Origin: Desulfobacteraceae bacterium
Lineage (GTDB): Bacteria; Desulfobacterota; DSM-4660; Desulfatiglandales; Desulfatiglandaceae
Direction: 5' to 3'
NCBI GenBank assembly: GCA_016783065.1
Contig: JADHXI010000002.1
Location: forward strand, 1 to 63,982
DNA length: 63,982 nucleotides
The notes beneath the pieces were generated by a model. It was not told where the DNA came from. It searched no databases and saw only the letters and a list, made by a program, of their open reading frames with translations. The stretch's first letter is position 1. Every line of letters begins with the position of its first letter. Of this stretch, positions 8,535 to 18,258 are shown in pieces. A program made the position numbers and the translations under genes.

Positions 8535-8747
8535 ATGAGTGAAATTACCGCTCCCATGGGAGGGAACGTTTGGGAGATAAAGGTTAAAGAGGGTGATGCT
8601 GTGAATGAAGGTGATGAGGTGGTGGTGATTGAGGCAATGAAGATGGAATTGCCCATAGTTGCCGAAGCCTCGGGGACGGTAAAAGAAGTGAAATGCCAAA
8701 AGGGTGATGCCGTGGAGGCAGGGGCTGTACTGGTAGTGCTTGAATAG
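8535..8747 (+). CDS. mmdC: Biotin carboxyl carrier protein
   Basis: A compact 70-residue biotinyl domain, with the biotinylated lysine in EAMKMEL near residue 37 and the usual hammerhead fold glycines. It lacks the proline/alanine linker that longer decarboxylase gamma subunits carry. The ATG at 8535 is preceded by AAAAAAAGGAGGTGTCTGTT, which decides the start over an upstream extension. It lies 35 bp before the carboxyltransferase gene, so the two are one operon. In this setting it should carry CO2 from methylmalonyl-CoA to the membrane decarboxylase, as MmdC does in Veillonella. A role in a propionyl-CoA carboxylase is the alternative, but no biotin carboxylase gene is in the window. Confidence 0.85.
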   Translation: MSEITAPMGGNVWEIKVKEGDAVNEGDEVVVIEAMKMELPIVAEASGTVKEVKCQKGDAVEAGAVLVVLE

Positions 8748-8782
8748 CCCTTATTGATTCAGTTGATCCCCGGAGACCCTTA

Positions 8783-10333
8783 ATGGACATTGCAGACAAG
8801 ATCAAAGAACTGGAGAGAAGAAACCTTGAGGCTGAGCTGGGTGGTGGCCAGAAGCGCATTGACCAGCAACATGCTAAGGGGAAGATGACTGCAAGAGAAA
8901 GGATCCACTATCTTCTCGATCCGAACAGTTTTGAGGAGCTGGACAAATTTGTGGTCCACCGGTGTCATGATTTCGGCATGGGAGAGAAAAAGATTCCCGG
9001 CGATGGTGTTGTCACAGGCTACGGAAGCGTAAATGGCAGACAAGTTTTTGTTTTTTCACAAGATTTCACGGTATTTGGTGGTTCTTTGAGCGGGCCGTTC
9101 GGAGAAAAAGTGTGCAAAATAATGGATCTGGCCATCAAGAACGGTGCCCCCGTCATCGGGTTGAATGACTCCGGGGGGGCCAGGATCCAAGAAGGGGTTG
9201 TGAGCCTCGGAAGTTACGGAGAGATATTCAAGCGGAATGTCTGGGCCTCCGGGGTCATCCCCCAGATATCGGTCATTATGGGGCCCTGCGCAGGGGGTGC
9301 CGTTTATTCACCTGCCCTGACGGATTTCACCATTATGGTGAAAAAGACAAGCAACATGTTCATAACCGGGCCCCAAGTGATCAAGGCGGTCACCTCTGAA
9401 GAAGTAACACCCGAGGCATTGGGGGGTGCCATGACCCACAATACAAAGAGTGGCGTGGCGCATTTTGCAGAAGACACGGACCAGGCAGCCCTCGATAGGG
9501 TAAAGGAGATCCTTGGGTTTCTTCCGCAGAATTGCCGCGAAATGCCCCCGTCCGTTGAATGCACGGATGATCCGGAACGGAGAGACAAATCTCTAAACAA
9601 GATGGTCCCAACCAACCCCAGGATGCCTTACGACATCAAGGAGATCATCCGAACGGTGCTGGATGGCAACCTTTTTTTGGAAGTCCACAGGCACTGGGCA
9701 AAAAATATGGTGATAGGCTTTGGCCGACTAAACGGCATGGTGGTGGGGGTTGTTGCCAATCAGCCCAGGTTCTTGGCAGGGTGCCTGGACATCGATGCCT
9801 CCATGAAGTGTGCCAGGTTTGTTCGGACCTGCGACGCCTTTAACATTCCCCTGGTGACTTTTGTGGATGTGCCCGGGTTTTTGCCCGGTGTCAACCAGGA
9901 GTACGGGGGCATCATCAAGCATGGCGCCAAGATCATCTATGCCTATTGTGAGGCCACGGTTCCAAAGGTTACGGTGGTAACCCGCAAGGCATACGGTGGG
10001 GCCTATGATGTCATGTCAAGCAAGCACCATGACGGTGACATCAACTATGCCTACCCCACTGCCGAGATAGCCGTGATGGGGCCGGATGGGGCCGTCAACA
10101 TCATATTCAAGAAAGAGATTGATGAGGCCGATGATCCCGAGGCCACCAGGGAAAGGCTGGTCAAAGAATACAGGAATAACTTTGCCAGTCCCTTTAAGGC
10201 CGCAGAACTGGGGTATATCGACCAGATAATCTTTCCCGAAAATACCCGGCCCAGGTTGATCAAGGCCTTGATGATGCTCAAGAATAAAAGGGATAGCCTT
10301 CCCGAGAGGAGGCATGGCAATATTCCTCTCTAG
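8783..10333 (+). CDS. mmdA: Methylmalonyl-CoA decarboxylase/propionyl-CoA carboxylase carboxyltransferase subunit
   Basis: A 516-residue protein, the normal length for MmdA/PccB. It has the N-terminal carboxyltransferase half with [19 protein letters not shown] and the oxyanion-forming motif [12 protein letters not shown]. The C-terminal half has [18 protein letters not shown] and [15 protein letters not shown]. It transfers the carboxyl group between the acyl-CoA and biotin. The decarboxylase reading is favoured because an OadB-like membrane subunit and a MmdD-like protein follow on the opposite strand, the mutase genes come next, and AccC is absent. Glutaconyl-CoA decarboxylase alpha is longer and is unlikely. 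Confidence 0.88.
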   Translation: MDIADKIKELERRNLEAELGGGQKRIDQQHAKGKMTARERIHYLLDPNSFEELDKFVVHRCHDFGMGEKKIPGDGVVTGYGSVNGRQVFVFSQDFTVFGGSLSGPFGEKVCKIMDLAIKNGAPVIGLNDSGGARIQEGVVSLGSYGEIFKRNVWASGVIPQISVIMGPCAGGAVYSPALTDFTIMVKKTSNMFITGPQVIKAVTSEEVTPEALGGAMTHNTKSGVAHFAEDTDQAALDRVKEILGFLPQNCREMPPSVECTDDPERRDKSLNKMVPTNPRMPYDIKEIIRTVLDGNLFLEVHRHWAKNMVIGFGRLNGMVVGVVANQPRFLAGCLDIDASMKCARFVRTCDAFNIPLVTFVDVPGFLPGVNQEYGGIIKHGAKIIYAYCEATVPKVTVVTRKAYGGAYDVMSSKHHDGDINYAYPTAEIAVMGPDGAVNIIFKKEIDEADDPEATRERLVKEYRNNFASPFKAAELGYIDQIIFPENTRPRLIKALMMLKNKRDSLPERRHGNIPL

Positions 10334-10370
10334 GGGAAGCCTGAATTCCCAAAATAAAACACTATAGGCA

Positions 10371-10410
10371 AAAGGCCTTTTTCCATCAAAGCATGGAAAA
10401 GGCCTTTTTT
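10371..10410. terminator. Bidirectional terminator between convergent genes
   Basis: The stem AAAGGCCTTTTTCCAT/ATGGAAAAGGCCTTT has one bulge and A- and T-rich flanks on both sides. It is placed to stop both the carboxyltransferase operon and the converging membrane-subunit operon. Confidence 0.75.
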
Positions 10411-10441
10411 ATCCTCGAAACCCCACGTTTTAACCCGAGAC

Positions 10442-10921
10442 CTATGCGCTACCTGTTTCTTGTTTTCTTGCCTCCATCCGCTTGACCGTACTGGAAATTA
10501 TTTTTCCGGACACCGACATTCCCAACAACAGGACCATCAGCACCACAAAGACCCCTATATATCTGAGAATCAGGGTTCCAATGATCCAGGTCCAATTGTC
10601 TTTGATTATCACGACGTTCTCTCCCCTGCTGTTGGTCTTTGAGATGGTAATGGAATGCCATGGCCGGTTTCCGTCGTCTTCGATATAGGTTGCATCCTTC
10701 CATACCCGAAATTTTATGTCTTTGAGGTCCTTGAGCGCCTCCTTATAAAAAGCAACCAATTCATCATGAGATAAGTCGGTCTTCAGCTCCAGTCGGGCAT
10801 CCGTTTTATTCAGGGTCTTTGCACCCGGGACAACAGGGGCGTCCAGAAATTTTTCAGCACTGGCAGAGCCAGGAATAATGACACAGAATGCCACGGCAAA
10901 AAAAAGTATAGCGCTTTTCAT
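10442..10921 (-). CDS. Predicted membrane protein, possible MmdD/OadG-like subunit
   Basis: 159 residues. An N-terminal signal sequence (AILFFAVAFCVIIPGSASA) precedes a soluble domain of roughly 90 residues that should lie outside the membrane. A single transmembrane helix follows at about 118-138 (IGVFVVLMVLLLGMSVSG), then a short basic tail. The helix plus charged tail resembles OadG/MmdD small subunits, which stabilise the decarboxylase and contact the carboxyltransferase. The extracytoplasmic domain is not typical of that family. It follows the beta-subunit gene by 79 bp in the same direction, which is the main reason for linking it to the pump. Function is inferred from position only. 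Confidence 0.6.
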   Translation of the reverse strand: MKSAILFFAVAFCVIIPGSASAEKFLDAPVVPGAKTLNKTDARLELKTDLSHDELVAFYKEALKDLKDIKFRVWKDATYIEDDGNRPWHSITISKTNSRGENVVIIKDNWTWIIGTLILRYIGVFVVLMVLLLGMSVSGKIISSTVKRMEARKQETGSA

Positions 10922-11000
10922 TTCTCAATCCTCTTCCTTTGAAAAGGCCGGCTTATCGGATCCTCTCATGTGGGAATCCTTCCATCCAAGGGTTGTTCCT

Positions 11001-12143
11001 CTAATCGAACATGGCAATAAACATACCAGCTGCCGCGGCCGAGCCGATGACACCCGCGAGATTGGGACCCACGGCATGCATCAGGAGATGGTTGGTCTTG
11101 TCATATTTTAGCCCTTGAACCTGAGACACTCGGGCCGCCATGGGCACGGCCGAAACACCTGCTGACCCAATAAGGGGGTTAATTTTTTCCTTCAAAAACA
11201 GATTCATGATCTTGACGGTTACAATACCGCCTATTGTGCATACGGCAAAATCCACCAGGCCCAGGCTAAATATAAAGAGTGGTTTCCAACTCAGGAACTT
11301 GTCCGCCTGCATGGTGGCACCAACCGCTATCCCAAGGAAGATGGTCACGATGTTCATAAGGGAACCTTGTGCGGTGTCCGTCAGCCTGGCAACCACCCCA
11401 CTCTCTTTCATAAGATTTCCCAACATAAACATGCCCATCAGCGGGATAACCGAGGGAACAAGAAGTGCGATGATACCTGCTGTTACCAGGGGAAAAAGGA
11501 TTTTTTCCTGTCTGGATACGGGTCTCAGCTGGCGCATACGGATCTTGCGCTCCTTATCATTGGTAAATAACCGCATGATGGGGGGCTGAATCAGGGGGAC
11601 CATGGCCATGTAGGAGTATGCTGCCAGGGCATTGGGGCCGAGGAGTTGGGGGGCCAGATGCTGGGTCAGATAGATGGTTGTGGGGCCATCAGCACCCCCG
11701 ATAATGCTGACCGAAGCGGCCTCTTTGAGGGTAAAGCCCACCAGTACGGTACCCGTAAAGGTAATAAAGACCCCGAGTTGTGCTCCGGCACCTATAAGGA
11801 GGGTCTTGGGATTGGCAATGAGTGGACCGAAATCGGTCATGGCGCCAAGCCCCAGGAAGATGACACACGGGATGATTTCCCACTGCAGCCCATAGCGGTA
11901 AAAGACCTGAAGGAGCTGGGCATGGCCGTGAGAAAACCCCATAAGGGGGACAAGGGGGAAATTTACGATAAATATTCCAAAACCTATGGGCAAAAGGAGA
12001 AGAGGTTCATATTTCTTGGCAATCGCCAAATAAATAAAAAGGCACCCTACCCCCCACATAATAACGATGTTCCATTGGAAGTTGTATATCCCGGTGGTAC
12101 GCAAGGTACTGAACAACATGTCCAATATTTCGTTGATTGTCAT
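11001..12143 (-). CDS. mmdB: Sodium-pumping decarboxylase beta subunit
   Basis: A 380-residue polytopic membrane protein of the OadB/MmdB/GcdB family. The hallmark is SIIGGADGPTTIYLT near residues 146-160, where the aspartate is essential for Na+ transport and decarboxylation in characterised members. A second family motif appears as NFPLVPLMGFSHGHAQ, and the C-terminus is rich in glycine and alanine helices (VGPNLAGVIGSAAAAGMF). It releases CO2 from carboxybiotin and exports Na+, conserving energy from methylmalonyl-CoA. It is transcribed away from the mutase gene, with a 227-bp shared upstream region, and toward the carboxyltransferase gene. This splits the complex into two convergent operons. 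Confidence 0.9.
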   Translation of the reverse strand: MTINEILDMLFSTLRTTGIYNFQWNIVIMWGVGCLFIYLAIAKKYEPLLLLPIGFGIFIVNFPLVPLMGFSHGHAQLLQVFYRYGLQWEIIPCVIFLGLGAMTDFGPLIANPKTLLIGAGAQLGVFITFTGTVLVGFTLKEAASVSIIGGADGPTTIYLTQHLAPQLLGPNALAAYSYMAMVPLIQPPIMRLFTNDKERKIRMRQLRPVSRQEKILFPLVTAGIIALLVPSVIPLMGMFMLGNLMKESGVVARLTDTAQGSLMNIVTIFLGIAVGATMQADKFLSWKPLFIFSLGLVDFAVCTIGGIVTVKIMNLFLKEKINPLIGSAGVSAVPMAARVSQVQGLKYDKTNHLLMHAVGPNLAGVIGSAAAAGMFIAMFD

Positions 12144-12370
12144 ACCAAAGTCCTGGTTTCAAATTGACTATAATCGCATTGAGACCAACAAAGAATCATA
12201 TACTTGACCCCTTACAAAAATTACAATGTGGCTATAATAAAGCTACTGACCTTTGTCAAGATGAAAACATGGGCGCCAAAAAAAGTTTGACAGATTGCAG
12301 GGGGTTGCAATATTTTCAGGGGGATTCATGACCTCATACATTTTTGACAAAAACATTTCAGGAGGCTGGC

Positions 12371-14050
12371 ATGTCTGAAGAGAAAGGGCTGGGAGCGGTG
12401 TTAAAGGCCCAAAAGAAGTGGTCTGAGAGTCTGGAAGATAAATTAAAAAAACGTCCGGAAAGGAAGGAAGCCTTCGTCAATACCTCGGGAATCCCCATCA
12501 ACAGGCTCTATACCCCGCTTGACCTGGCCCATGAAGACTATATGGAGGAAATGGGCTTCCCCGGGGAATACCCCTTTACCAGAGGGGTCCAGCCCACCAT
12601 GTACAGGGGACGATACTGGACCATGAGGCAATACGCCGGCTTTGCCACGGCAGAGGAATCCAACAGGCGGTATCGGTTTTTACTGGATCAAGGGCAGACT
12701 GGGCTTTCCGTGGCCTTCGATCTACCCACACAGATCGGATATGATTCGGACGGCGAAATGGCCATCGGCGAAGTGGGCAAGGTGGGGGTTGCCATCGACT
12801 CCCTCAGGGACATGGAAACACTATTCAATGACATACCCCTTGACCGGGTGAGTACTTCCATGACCATAAACGCTCCCGCAGCGATCCTGCTGGCAATGTA
12901 TATGGCTGTGGCGGAGAATCAGGGGATTTCAAGCGAGAAATTGAGGGGAACCATACAGAACGATATCTTGAAAGAATATTCATCAAGAGGGACCTACATA
13001 TTCCCGCCAAGACCTTCCATGAGGATTATCACAGACATCATTTCCTATTGTGCCGAAAAGGTGCCCTTGTGGAACACCATAAGTATCAGCGGGTACCATA
13101 TCAGGGAGGCGGGTTCCACGGCTGTCCAGGAGGTTGCCTTTACACTGGCCAACGGAATAGCCTATGTGGAGGCGGCCTTAGAGGCAGGGCTTGAGGTGGA
13201 TACCTTTGGGCCAAGGCTTTCCTTCTTTTTCAATGCCCATCTGGATTTCCTCGAAGAAATAGCCAAGTACAGAGCAGCACGCAGACTTTGGGCTGGGATC
13301 ATGAGGGAGCGATTCGGGGCCAGGAACCCCAAATCCATGATGATTCGATTTCACACCCAGACCGCAGGATGCACACTAACGGCACAGCAGCCAAAAATTA
13401 ATATTGTGCGTGTTGCCTTTCAGGCCTTGGCGGCAATCCTCGGGGGGACCCAGTCACTTCATACCAACTCCATGGACGAGGCCCTCTGCCTGCCCTCAGA
13501 AGAGGCCGTCCAGATAGCCCTTCGGACCCAGCAATTGGTGGCATACGAGACAGGTGTGGCTGACACGGTAGACCCCCTGGGCGGTTCCTACTACGTGGAG
13601 AGTCTTACAAGGGAGATATACAAACGGGCACAGGAGTATATCAAGAAGATCGATGAGATGGGGGGGGCTGTCGAGGCAGTTGAACAGGGTTTTATCCAGA
13701 GAGAAATTCAGGATAGCGCTTATAAGTACCAGCGTGAAATAGAGAAAGAAGAGAGGGTGGTGGTGGGGGTAAACCGTTTCCAGACCCAGGAAGAAAAGCC
13801 TGCCAACCTCTTGAGGGTGGACCCTGAAGTTAGGGTTTCGCAGATTGACAAATTGGGAAAGCTAAAATCCGAAAGGGATGACACGAAGGTCAAACAGAGC
13901 CTAGCCGATCTGAAGGCCGGGGCAGAAGGAACGGATAATCTCATGCCCCTTATTCTGGCGGCGGTAAAGGCATACGGCACACTTGGAGAGATCTGTGATG
14001 TCTTGAGAGGGGTGTTTGGGGAGTATCAGCAGGTCAATACCCTGGGATGA
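12371..14050 (+). CDS. mcmA1: Methylmalonyl-CoA mutase, large (catalytic) subunit
   Basis: A 559-residue catalytic TIM-barrel subunit without the C-terminal cobalamin domain. Typical motifs are the [16 protein letters not shown] substrate loop, [51 protein letters not shown] and the C-terminal [19 protein letters not shown]. It interconverts methylmalonyl-CoA and succinyl-CoA using adenosylcobalamin bound by a separate small subunit encoded downstream. Start 12371 is set by AGGAGGCTGGC in front of the ATG; the nine upstream codons are not needed. A palindromic element lies between the two subunit genes. The chaperone MeaB is not in the window. Confidence 0.92.
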   Translation: MSEEKGLGAVLKAQKKWSESLEDKLKKRPERKEAFVNTSGIPINRLYTPLDLAHEDYMEEMGFPGEYPFTRGVQPTMYRGRYWTMRQYAGFATAEESNRRYRFLLDQGQTGLSVAFDLPTQIGYDSDGEMAIGEVGKVGVAIDSLRDMETLFNDIPLDRVSTSMTINAPAAILLAMYMAVAENQGISSEKLRGTIQNDILKEYSSRGTYIFPPRPSMRIITDIISYCAEKVPLWNTISISGYHIREAGSTAVQEVAFTLANGIAYVEAALEAGLEVDTFGPRLSFFFNAHLDFLEEIAKYRAARRLWAGIMRERFGARNPKSMMIRFHTQTAGCTLTAQQPKINIVRVAFQALAAILGGTQSLHTNSMDEALCLPSEEAVQIALRTQQLVAYETGVADTVDPLGGSYYVESLTREIYKRAQEYIKKIDEMGGAVEAVEQGFIQREIQDSAYKYQREIEKEERVVVGVNRFQTQEEKPANLLRVDPEVRVSQIDKLGKLKSERDDTKVKQSLADLKAGAEGTDNLMPLILAAVKAYGTLGEICDVLRGVFGEYQQVNTLG

Positions 14051-14173
14051 TTTTATGATTGAAAATTGACGATTGGCGTCCCGATGAAATAGAAAATACA
14101 TTTCACGGGGTAAAATTGAAGATTGAAAAAGATGTTTGAATTTAACTTTCTTCAAAATCGACACTTGGTCAGG

Positions 14174-14371
14174 GGAATGGGGGTTCCGTTTTGAAGGGCG
14201 TAACCCTGTCTGAGACCGTTAGAGAGCGTTAAGGAATCACGGACAGGGACGTCACCAAAAACCATGGGACTTTCTTGAAAGTACTTCCCCCTGTTTTCTC
14301 CCACGGCACGTGATTGCTTTACGCTCTCTTACGGGCGAGTTTTACGCCCTTCAAAACGGAACCCCCATTCC
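14174..14371. repeat. Palindromic element, family C, copy 1
   Basis: A 198-bp element with perfect 30-bp terminal inverted repeats (left arm 14174-14203, right arm 14342-14371, beginning GGAATGGGGGTTCCGTTTTG). An inner stem pairs AGAGCGTTAAGGAATCACG with CGTGATTGCTTTACGCTCT. A second copy is at 46979-47176, and the similarity continues for tens of bases beyond the repeats on both sides. No ORF is inside. It interrupts the gap between the mutase subunit genes and could act on the polycistronic message. Confidence 0.8.
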
Positions 14372-14452
14372 ACTAGTTTCAAAGGGCTAAAGTGTTACAA
14401 AAAGAGATTTGTTACAAATGACCAATGACCAACTATCAGGAGAGATGAGCAT

Positions 14453-14848
14453 ATGGATAAAATTAGGAAAATAAGGGTGTTGGCAGCAAAGCCGGGACTT
14501 GACGGACACGACAGGGGAATCAAGGTGGTTGCTTCCGCCCTGATGGACGCGGGGATGGAAGTGGTCTACACGGGTTTGAGACAAACCCCGCTTCAGATTG
14601 TTGAATCTGCCATCCAGGAGGACGCGGACGTCGTTGCCTTGAGCATCCTCTCTGGTGCCCACGATTATTTATTTCCAAAGATTATGGAACTCTTTAAGGA
14701 AAAAGGGGTTGAGGATGTGCTGGTATTGGGGGGCGGTATTATACCCGACGAGGATATCCCCTCCCTGAAAGAGGCAGGTATTGCGGAGATTTTCGGCCCC
14801 GGAACAACCACAGATCAGATCATCAACTTTATAAGAGACAACGTCTAG
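14453..14848 (+). CDS. mcmA2: Methylmalonyl-CoA mutase, small cobalamin-binding subunit
   Basis: A 131-residue stand-alone B12 domain. The base-off/His-on motif DGHDRG (residues 18-23) supplies the histidine that coordinates cobalt. [14 protein letters not shown] and [14 protein letters not shown] line the nucleotide-tail pocket, and GPGTTT follows near the end. It completes the split mutase with the large subunit 400 bp upstream. CAGGAGAGATGAGCAT precedes the ATG. Split mutases are known in archaea and many Desulfobacterota, so the layout is normal. The large gap holding a palindromic repeat is the unusual part. Confidence 0.92.
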   Translation: MDKIRKIRVLAAKPGLDGHDRGIKVVASALMDAGMEVVYTGLRQTPLQIVESAIQEDADVVALSILSGAHDYLFPKIMELFKEKGVEDVLVLGGGIIPDEDIPSLKEAGIAEIFGPGTTTDQIINFIRDNV

Positions 14849-14914
14849 GATAGGAAAAGCTGGACCCTTTAGGGCGTGGGCCCTTGCAACAAGGTGCTGG
14901 GGCCCAGAACAATC

Positions 14915-15682
14915 CTATTCATTTTTCCATTCAGGTTTTCTCTTCTCCAAAAAGGCCTTCAGACCCTCGTTTGCGTCTGTGGTCTTCATGAGTTCATTCA
15001 AATAGATGTCCTCTATGACTTTGAGGGATGGTTCCAGGTCATCCATTAGCCCGGCCGTGAGAGCCTTCTTGGTTTTTCTCAGGACCTCTGCGCTGAGCGC
15101 GAGATAGGGCTTCAGAAATTCGCCGGTCGCAGACGCCAACTCCTCCCTGGCAACCACTTTGTTAACAAGACCCAGGTCGCGCGCCTCTTGGGCCGAGATG
15201 ATTCTCCCTGACAGTATCAGATCCATGGCCGCCTTCCGGCCAATGATCCGGGGCATAAACTGGACCGCGATGGGCGGAAATACACCTACCTGGATTTCCG
15301 GTTGGCCAAATTTTGCGTCCTCGGAGGCAAGGACAAGATCGCAAAAAATCGCCAGTTCACATCCACCGCCCAAGCAAGAGCCGTATGCGGAAGCAACCGT
15401 GGGGACTCCCAGTTTGTCCATGAGTCGAAACATGCGGTGAAAGACCTCAATCATCTTGGGGGCCAGGTCTCCCATATGCTCGCCCACATCAACCCCGGCA
15501 GAAAAGCACTTCCCTTTGGCATTAAAGAGGACCACTTTAAGGTCCTTTTTTCCCTGCCATGCTTGTAGCACCTCATTGATCTCTTCCATCATGGCCATAT
15601 TCAAGATGTTTACGGGTGGTCTGTTAAGGGTGATGGTGCCTAAACCATCATTAAACCCGGTCTCGATATTCGCATAACCCAT
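14915..15682 (-). CDS. bamR: Cyclohexa-1,5-diene-1-carbonyl-CoA hydratase
   Basis: A 255-residue enoyl-CoA hydratase/isomerase (crotonase) family protein. The oxyanion-hole segments are KGKCFSAGVDVGEHMGD and YGSCLGGGCELAIFCDLVL. The sequence style and the bamA-bamQ neighbours identify it as the dienoyl-CoA hydratase, which adds water to the product of benzoyl-CoA reductase to give 6-hydroxycyclohex-1-ene-1-carbonyl-CoA. The start at 15682 is chosen because AAGGAG lies ten bases before this ATG but only one base before the ATG at 15691. It is the last gene of the leftward operon. Confidence 0.87.
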   Translation of the reverse strand: MGYANIETGFNDGLGTITLNRPPVNILNMAMMEEINEVLQAWQGKKDLKVVLFNAKGKCFSAGVDVGEHMGDLAPKMIEVFHRMFRLMDKLGVPTVASAYGSCLGGGCELAIFCDLVLASEDAKFGQPEIQVGVFPPIAVQFMPRIIGRKAAMDLILSGRIISAQEARDLGLVNKVVAREELASATGEFLKPYLALSAEVLRKTKKALTAGLMDDLEPSLKVIEDIYLNELMKTTDANEGLKAFLEKRKPEWKNE

Positions 15683-15832
15683 AATATTCATACTCCTTTC
15701 ATTTCTCTCATCACTCGTCATTGGTCCCTGGTGGCGACCATTCAATGAATGCACTCCAGCACGAGTTAGCTCAACCAGTCCATGCCAACTTGATTGAGGT
15801 TTTGGGCAGATGACCACCCCGCAACAACAGAA

Positions 15833-15870
15833 ATGGCAGGCGGGTCCACTCTCATCACCCCGCCTGCCAT
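15833..15870 (-). other. Hairpin between bamA and bamR
   Basis: A perfect 12-bp GC-rich stem (ATGGCAGGCGGG against CCCGCCTGCCAT) with a 14-base loop lies in the 216-bp gap between the two genes. There is no uninterrupted T run after it in the direction of transcription, so it is more likely an mRNA stability or partial attenuation structure than a full terminator. Confidence 0.6.
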
Positions 15871-15898
15871 ATGGATAGGTAACATCAGAATAATGCGA

Positions 15899-17035
15899 CT
15901 ATTCCTGCGGTTTTCCGAGCACTTCAGCAAACATGTCCATATCCCAGGCCTTGCACTGGGCGATGTTCTGGCGGAATTTGATGAAGTCTATGGTATCTTG
16001 ACCGGTAATCTTTTTGCTATTGAACGCACCAAAACCCAGGAAAGCCTCGCCGCCCATATTCGCGGCCAGCCAGTGCCGGTTTGCGTTTTTCATGACATCC
16101 CAGAAAAATTTCTTTTTCTGGCGGATACTGTCGATGGACTTGATCAAACAGCCTGGGAAGAGATTTGCAAATGTCCAGATAATCCTGTCCACTTCCTTAT
16201 CAAGGAGCTCAAAATCTGCATTAGGTTGATGTTCCTTGACAAAGGTACGTGCTTCTTTGCCCGCTGCCCCTGACTTGAACTCGCCATAGACGATCTCTCC
16301 ATCTTCCACATACTTGTCGGTTATGACCATGGGGTTTCTGATCCATTCCCCATCCACCTTTAGGACGGGAAGTACCTTGCTGATCAGGGTCTTGGCCTTC
16401 ATTTTATAGGCGGACCACATTTCGCATGAGACACAATTCCACATGGCATCCTCAATCCCCAGAAACCATGGCAGAAAGTCAGATGAGCCGCCGTCGGGGG
16501 CGGAACCGTGCCTTGGACCTGCCTGACCAAAGATAGCCAGATCCGAGGCAATGGCGAGATCACAGGCCATGCCGATTTCCTGGCCGCCCGCCACTCTCAT
16601 GCCGTTCACACGGCAAACGGTCGGCTTCTTGCACATAAGGATGGCGTCTACCATGTGGTTGAACAACTCCATATACTGCCCGTACTCATCCGATCTGAGG
16701 CTATAGAATTCGCTGTATTCCTTGGTGTTGCCTCCGGTACAAAAGGCGTAGGGACCAGTGCCTGTAAAGACGACAGCCACAACACTCCTATCCAGCGAGG
16801 CGTTTTCGAAACCGGCAATTACGCCTTTCACCATTTCTGTGGTGTAGGAATTGTATTGTCTGGGATTGTTCAACCGGACCCATGATACGTAAAGCCCCTC
16901 CACCACGTTTCCTTCCGAGTCCGTCAGGGGGCGCTTCTCATGGACGATGCACGGGGGTTCTGTTCCCCAGTGGACATCCGTGTGTTGCAGATGATCTTTA
17001 ATTTCATTGTCTCTGGGCATCCATTCTAAAGACAT
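15899..17035 (-). CDS. bamA: 6-oxocyclohex-1-ene-1-carbonyl-CoA hydrolase
   Basis: 378 residues, the size of BamA/Oah. This crotonase-family enzyme is much longer than ordinary hydratases and opens the ring of 6-oxocyclohex-1-ene-1-carbonyl-CoA to 3-hydroxypimelyl-CoA. Recognisable segments are EGLYVSWVRLNNPRQYNSYT, AFCTGGNTKEYSEFYSLRSD, GMRVAGGQEIGMACDLAIAS and GQAGPRHGSAPDGGSSDFLP. BamA is the standard marker for anaerobic aromatic degradation, and this copy looks intact. The ATG follows AAAAGGAGAAAAGT. It lies between the dehydrogenase and hydratase genes of the same pathway. Confidence 0.95.
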   Translation of the reverse strand: MSLEWMPRDNEIKDHLQHTDVHWGTEPPCIVHEKRPLTDSEGNVVEGLYVSWVRLNNPRQYNSYTTEMVKGVIAGFENASLDRSVVAVVFTGTGPYAFCTGGNTKEYSEFYSLRSDEYGQYMELFNHMVDAILMCKKPTVCRVNGMRVAGGQEIGMACDLAIASDLAIFGQAGPRHGSAPDGGSSDFLPWFLGIEDAMWNCVSCEMWSAYKMKAKTLISKVLPVLKVDGEWIRNPMVITDKYVEDGEIVYGEFKSGAAGKEARTFVKEHQPNADFELLDKEVDRIIWTFANLFPGCLIKSIDSIRQKKKFFWDVMKNANRHWLAANMGGEAFLGFGAFNSKKITGQDTIDFIKFRQNIAQCKAWDMDMFAEVLGKPQE

Positions 17036-17083
17036 ACTTTTCTCCTTTTCTACTTGAAGTTACACAACAGGCCTCACCCAACC

Positions 17084-18184
17084 CTAAGGATCAGGAATTA
17101 GAATAATCCTTCTTTCCGGGGGTTGCGTGTGGGCCTCGTGAAAGGTTTCCAAAATCGTGCTCATGGGTCGCGTCTGAACATAAGGCGCCAGCACCACCTT
17201 ATTGGAGAGGACCATTTGAAGGGCCTGAGGATAATATTCCGGCAGACACCCCCAGGTCCCGATGATTTCTGCATCAAAGGCCATGAGCCTGCTGATGGAA
17301 TACTCCACTTTTTGAAGGCCGAATCCAACGATCATGAGCTTTGATGTAAAACTCACCAGTGAAAGCGCCAGTTCCTGGCCCGGCCGGCTGCCAGTGACCT
17401 CGAAAATCTTCCAACCAAACACGGGAAGCCCATTCTGCTTCCGTATCTCCTTAATCTCACCAAATATCTCTTTGGAAGCCTTCCCTTTGGCATTAAGGGC
17501 AAAATCGGCGCCGTGTGAGAGGATCTTCTGTAGCCTTTGTTCAACGATATCGACGGCGATGACCGTGTTGGCACCCAGGGCCTTTGCCATCTGAACCATA
17601 TATTGACCCACACCCCCGATACCAATAACGATCACATTATCACCCGGCTCCAGGGCTGCCCTCTTGGCGGCCTGGTAGGGGGTGGTTACCGCGTCCGCCA
17701 CCACTGCAAGATGTTCCAGGGGCGTATTTCCCCGGTTCCTGATTTCACACAGATCAATGCTCGGCACAGGGAGATGGCTGGAGAACCCGCCATAAATGCC
17801 CAAACTGTTTCCCGGCATTTTCTGATCCAGGCAGCGGTTACCCCTCCGGGTCTTGCAGAGATAGCATCTCCTGCATGGCATGACAGCCGGGATCAGGACC
17901 TCTTTTCCAATCCAGACATCATCCCCTGCCACCACCGTTCCTGAAATCTCATGCCCCAGGGTCAGAGGCGGTTTTACCACGGTGGGCACCCCGTCGAAGA
18001 AATATCCCAGATCCGTGTGACAGATGCCGCATCCCGCCACCTCCACCAGGACTTCGCCCGGCCCCAGTTCGGGTAAAGGCATCTCCTTCTTCTCGATTCT
18101 GCCCGGGATCTCCTTTCCCGATTCTTTGTCACGCGATGTGGGCTGAACCATCTGCCAGGTGATCATCCTATCCGGCATACCCAT
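17084..18184 (-). CDS. bamQ: 6-hydroxycyclohex-1-ene-1-carbonyl-CoA dehydrogenase
   Basis: A 366-residue zinc-type medium-chain alcohol dehydrogenase. The catalytic zinc region is CGICHTDLGYFFDG with GHEISGTV. The structural zinc cysteines are in MPCRRCYLCKTRRGNRC, and the NAD-binding fold is IGIGGVGQYMVQMAKALGA followed by an aspartate that favours NAD+. In the bam pathway it oxidises the hydroxy intermediate made by BamR to the 6-oxo substrate of BamA. AGGAGG lies six bases before the second of two adjacent ATGs, so 18184 is preferred over 18187. It is directly upstream of bamA (48-bp gap). Confidence 0.9.
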   Translation of the reverse strand: MGMPDRMITWQMVQPTSRDKESGKEIPGRIEKKEMPLPELGPGEVLVEVAGCGICHTDLGYFFDGVPTVVKPPLTLGHEISGTVVAGDDVWIGKEVLIPAVMPCRRCYLCKTRRGNRCLDQKMPGNSLGIYGGFSSHLPVPSIDLCEIRNRGNTPLEHLAVVADAVTTPYQAAKRAALEPGDNVIVIGIGGVGQYMVQMAKALGANTVIAVDIVEQRLQKILSHGADFALNAKGKASKEIFGEIKEIRKQNGLPVFGWKIFEVTGSRPGQELALSLVSFTSKLMIVGFGLQKVEYSISRLMAFDAEIIGTWGCLPEYYPQALQMVLSNKVVLAPYVQTRPMSTILETFHEAHTQPPERRIILIPDP

Positions 18185-18258
18185 CATATTCCTCCTCTGA
18201 AAATTTTAGTTGAATCCCGCCTCAAGCGGAAGTGGGTCATAAGAAAGCAGTAGGGCGC

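Noticed and set aside
8783-10333. Glutaconyl-CoA decarboxylase alpha subunit
   Set aside because: The protein is about 70 residues shorter than GcdA, and its neighbours are methylmalonyl-CoA mutase genes.
12443-12631. Possible repeats or coding on the minus strand within the mutase gene
   Set aside because: Ordinary shadow ORFs of a GC-rich gene.
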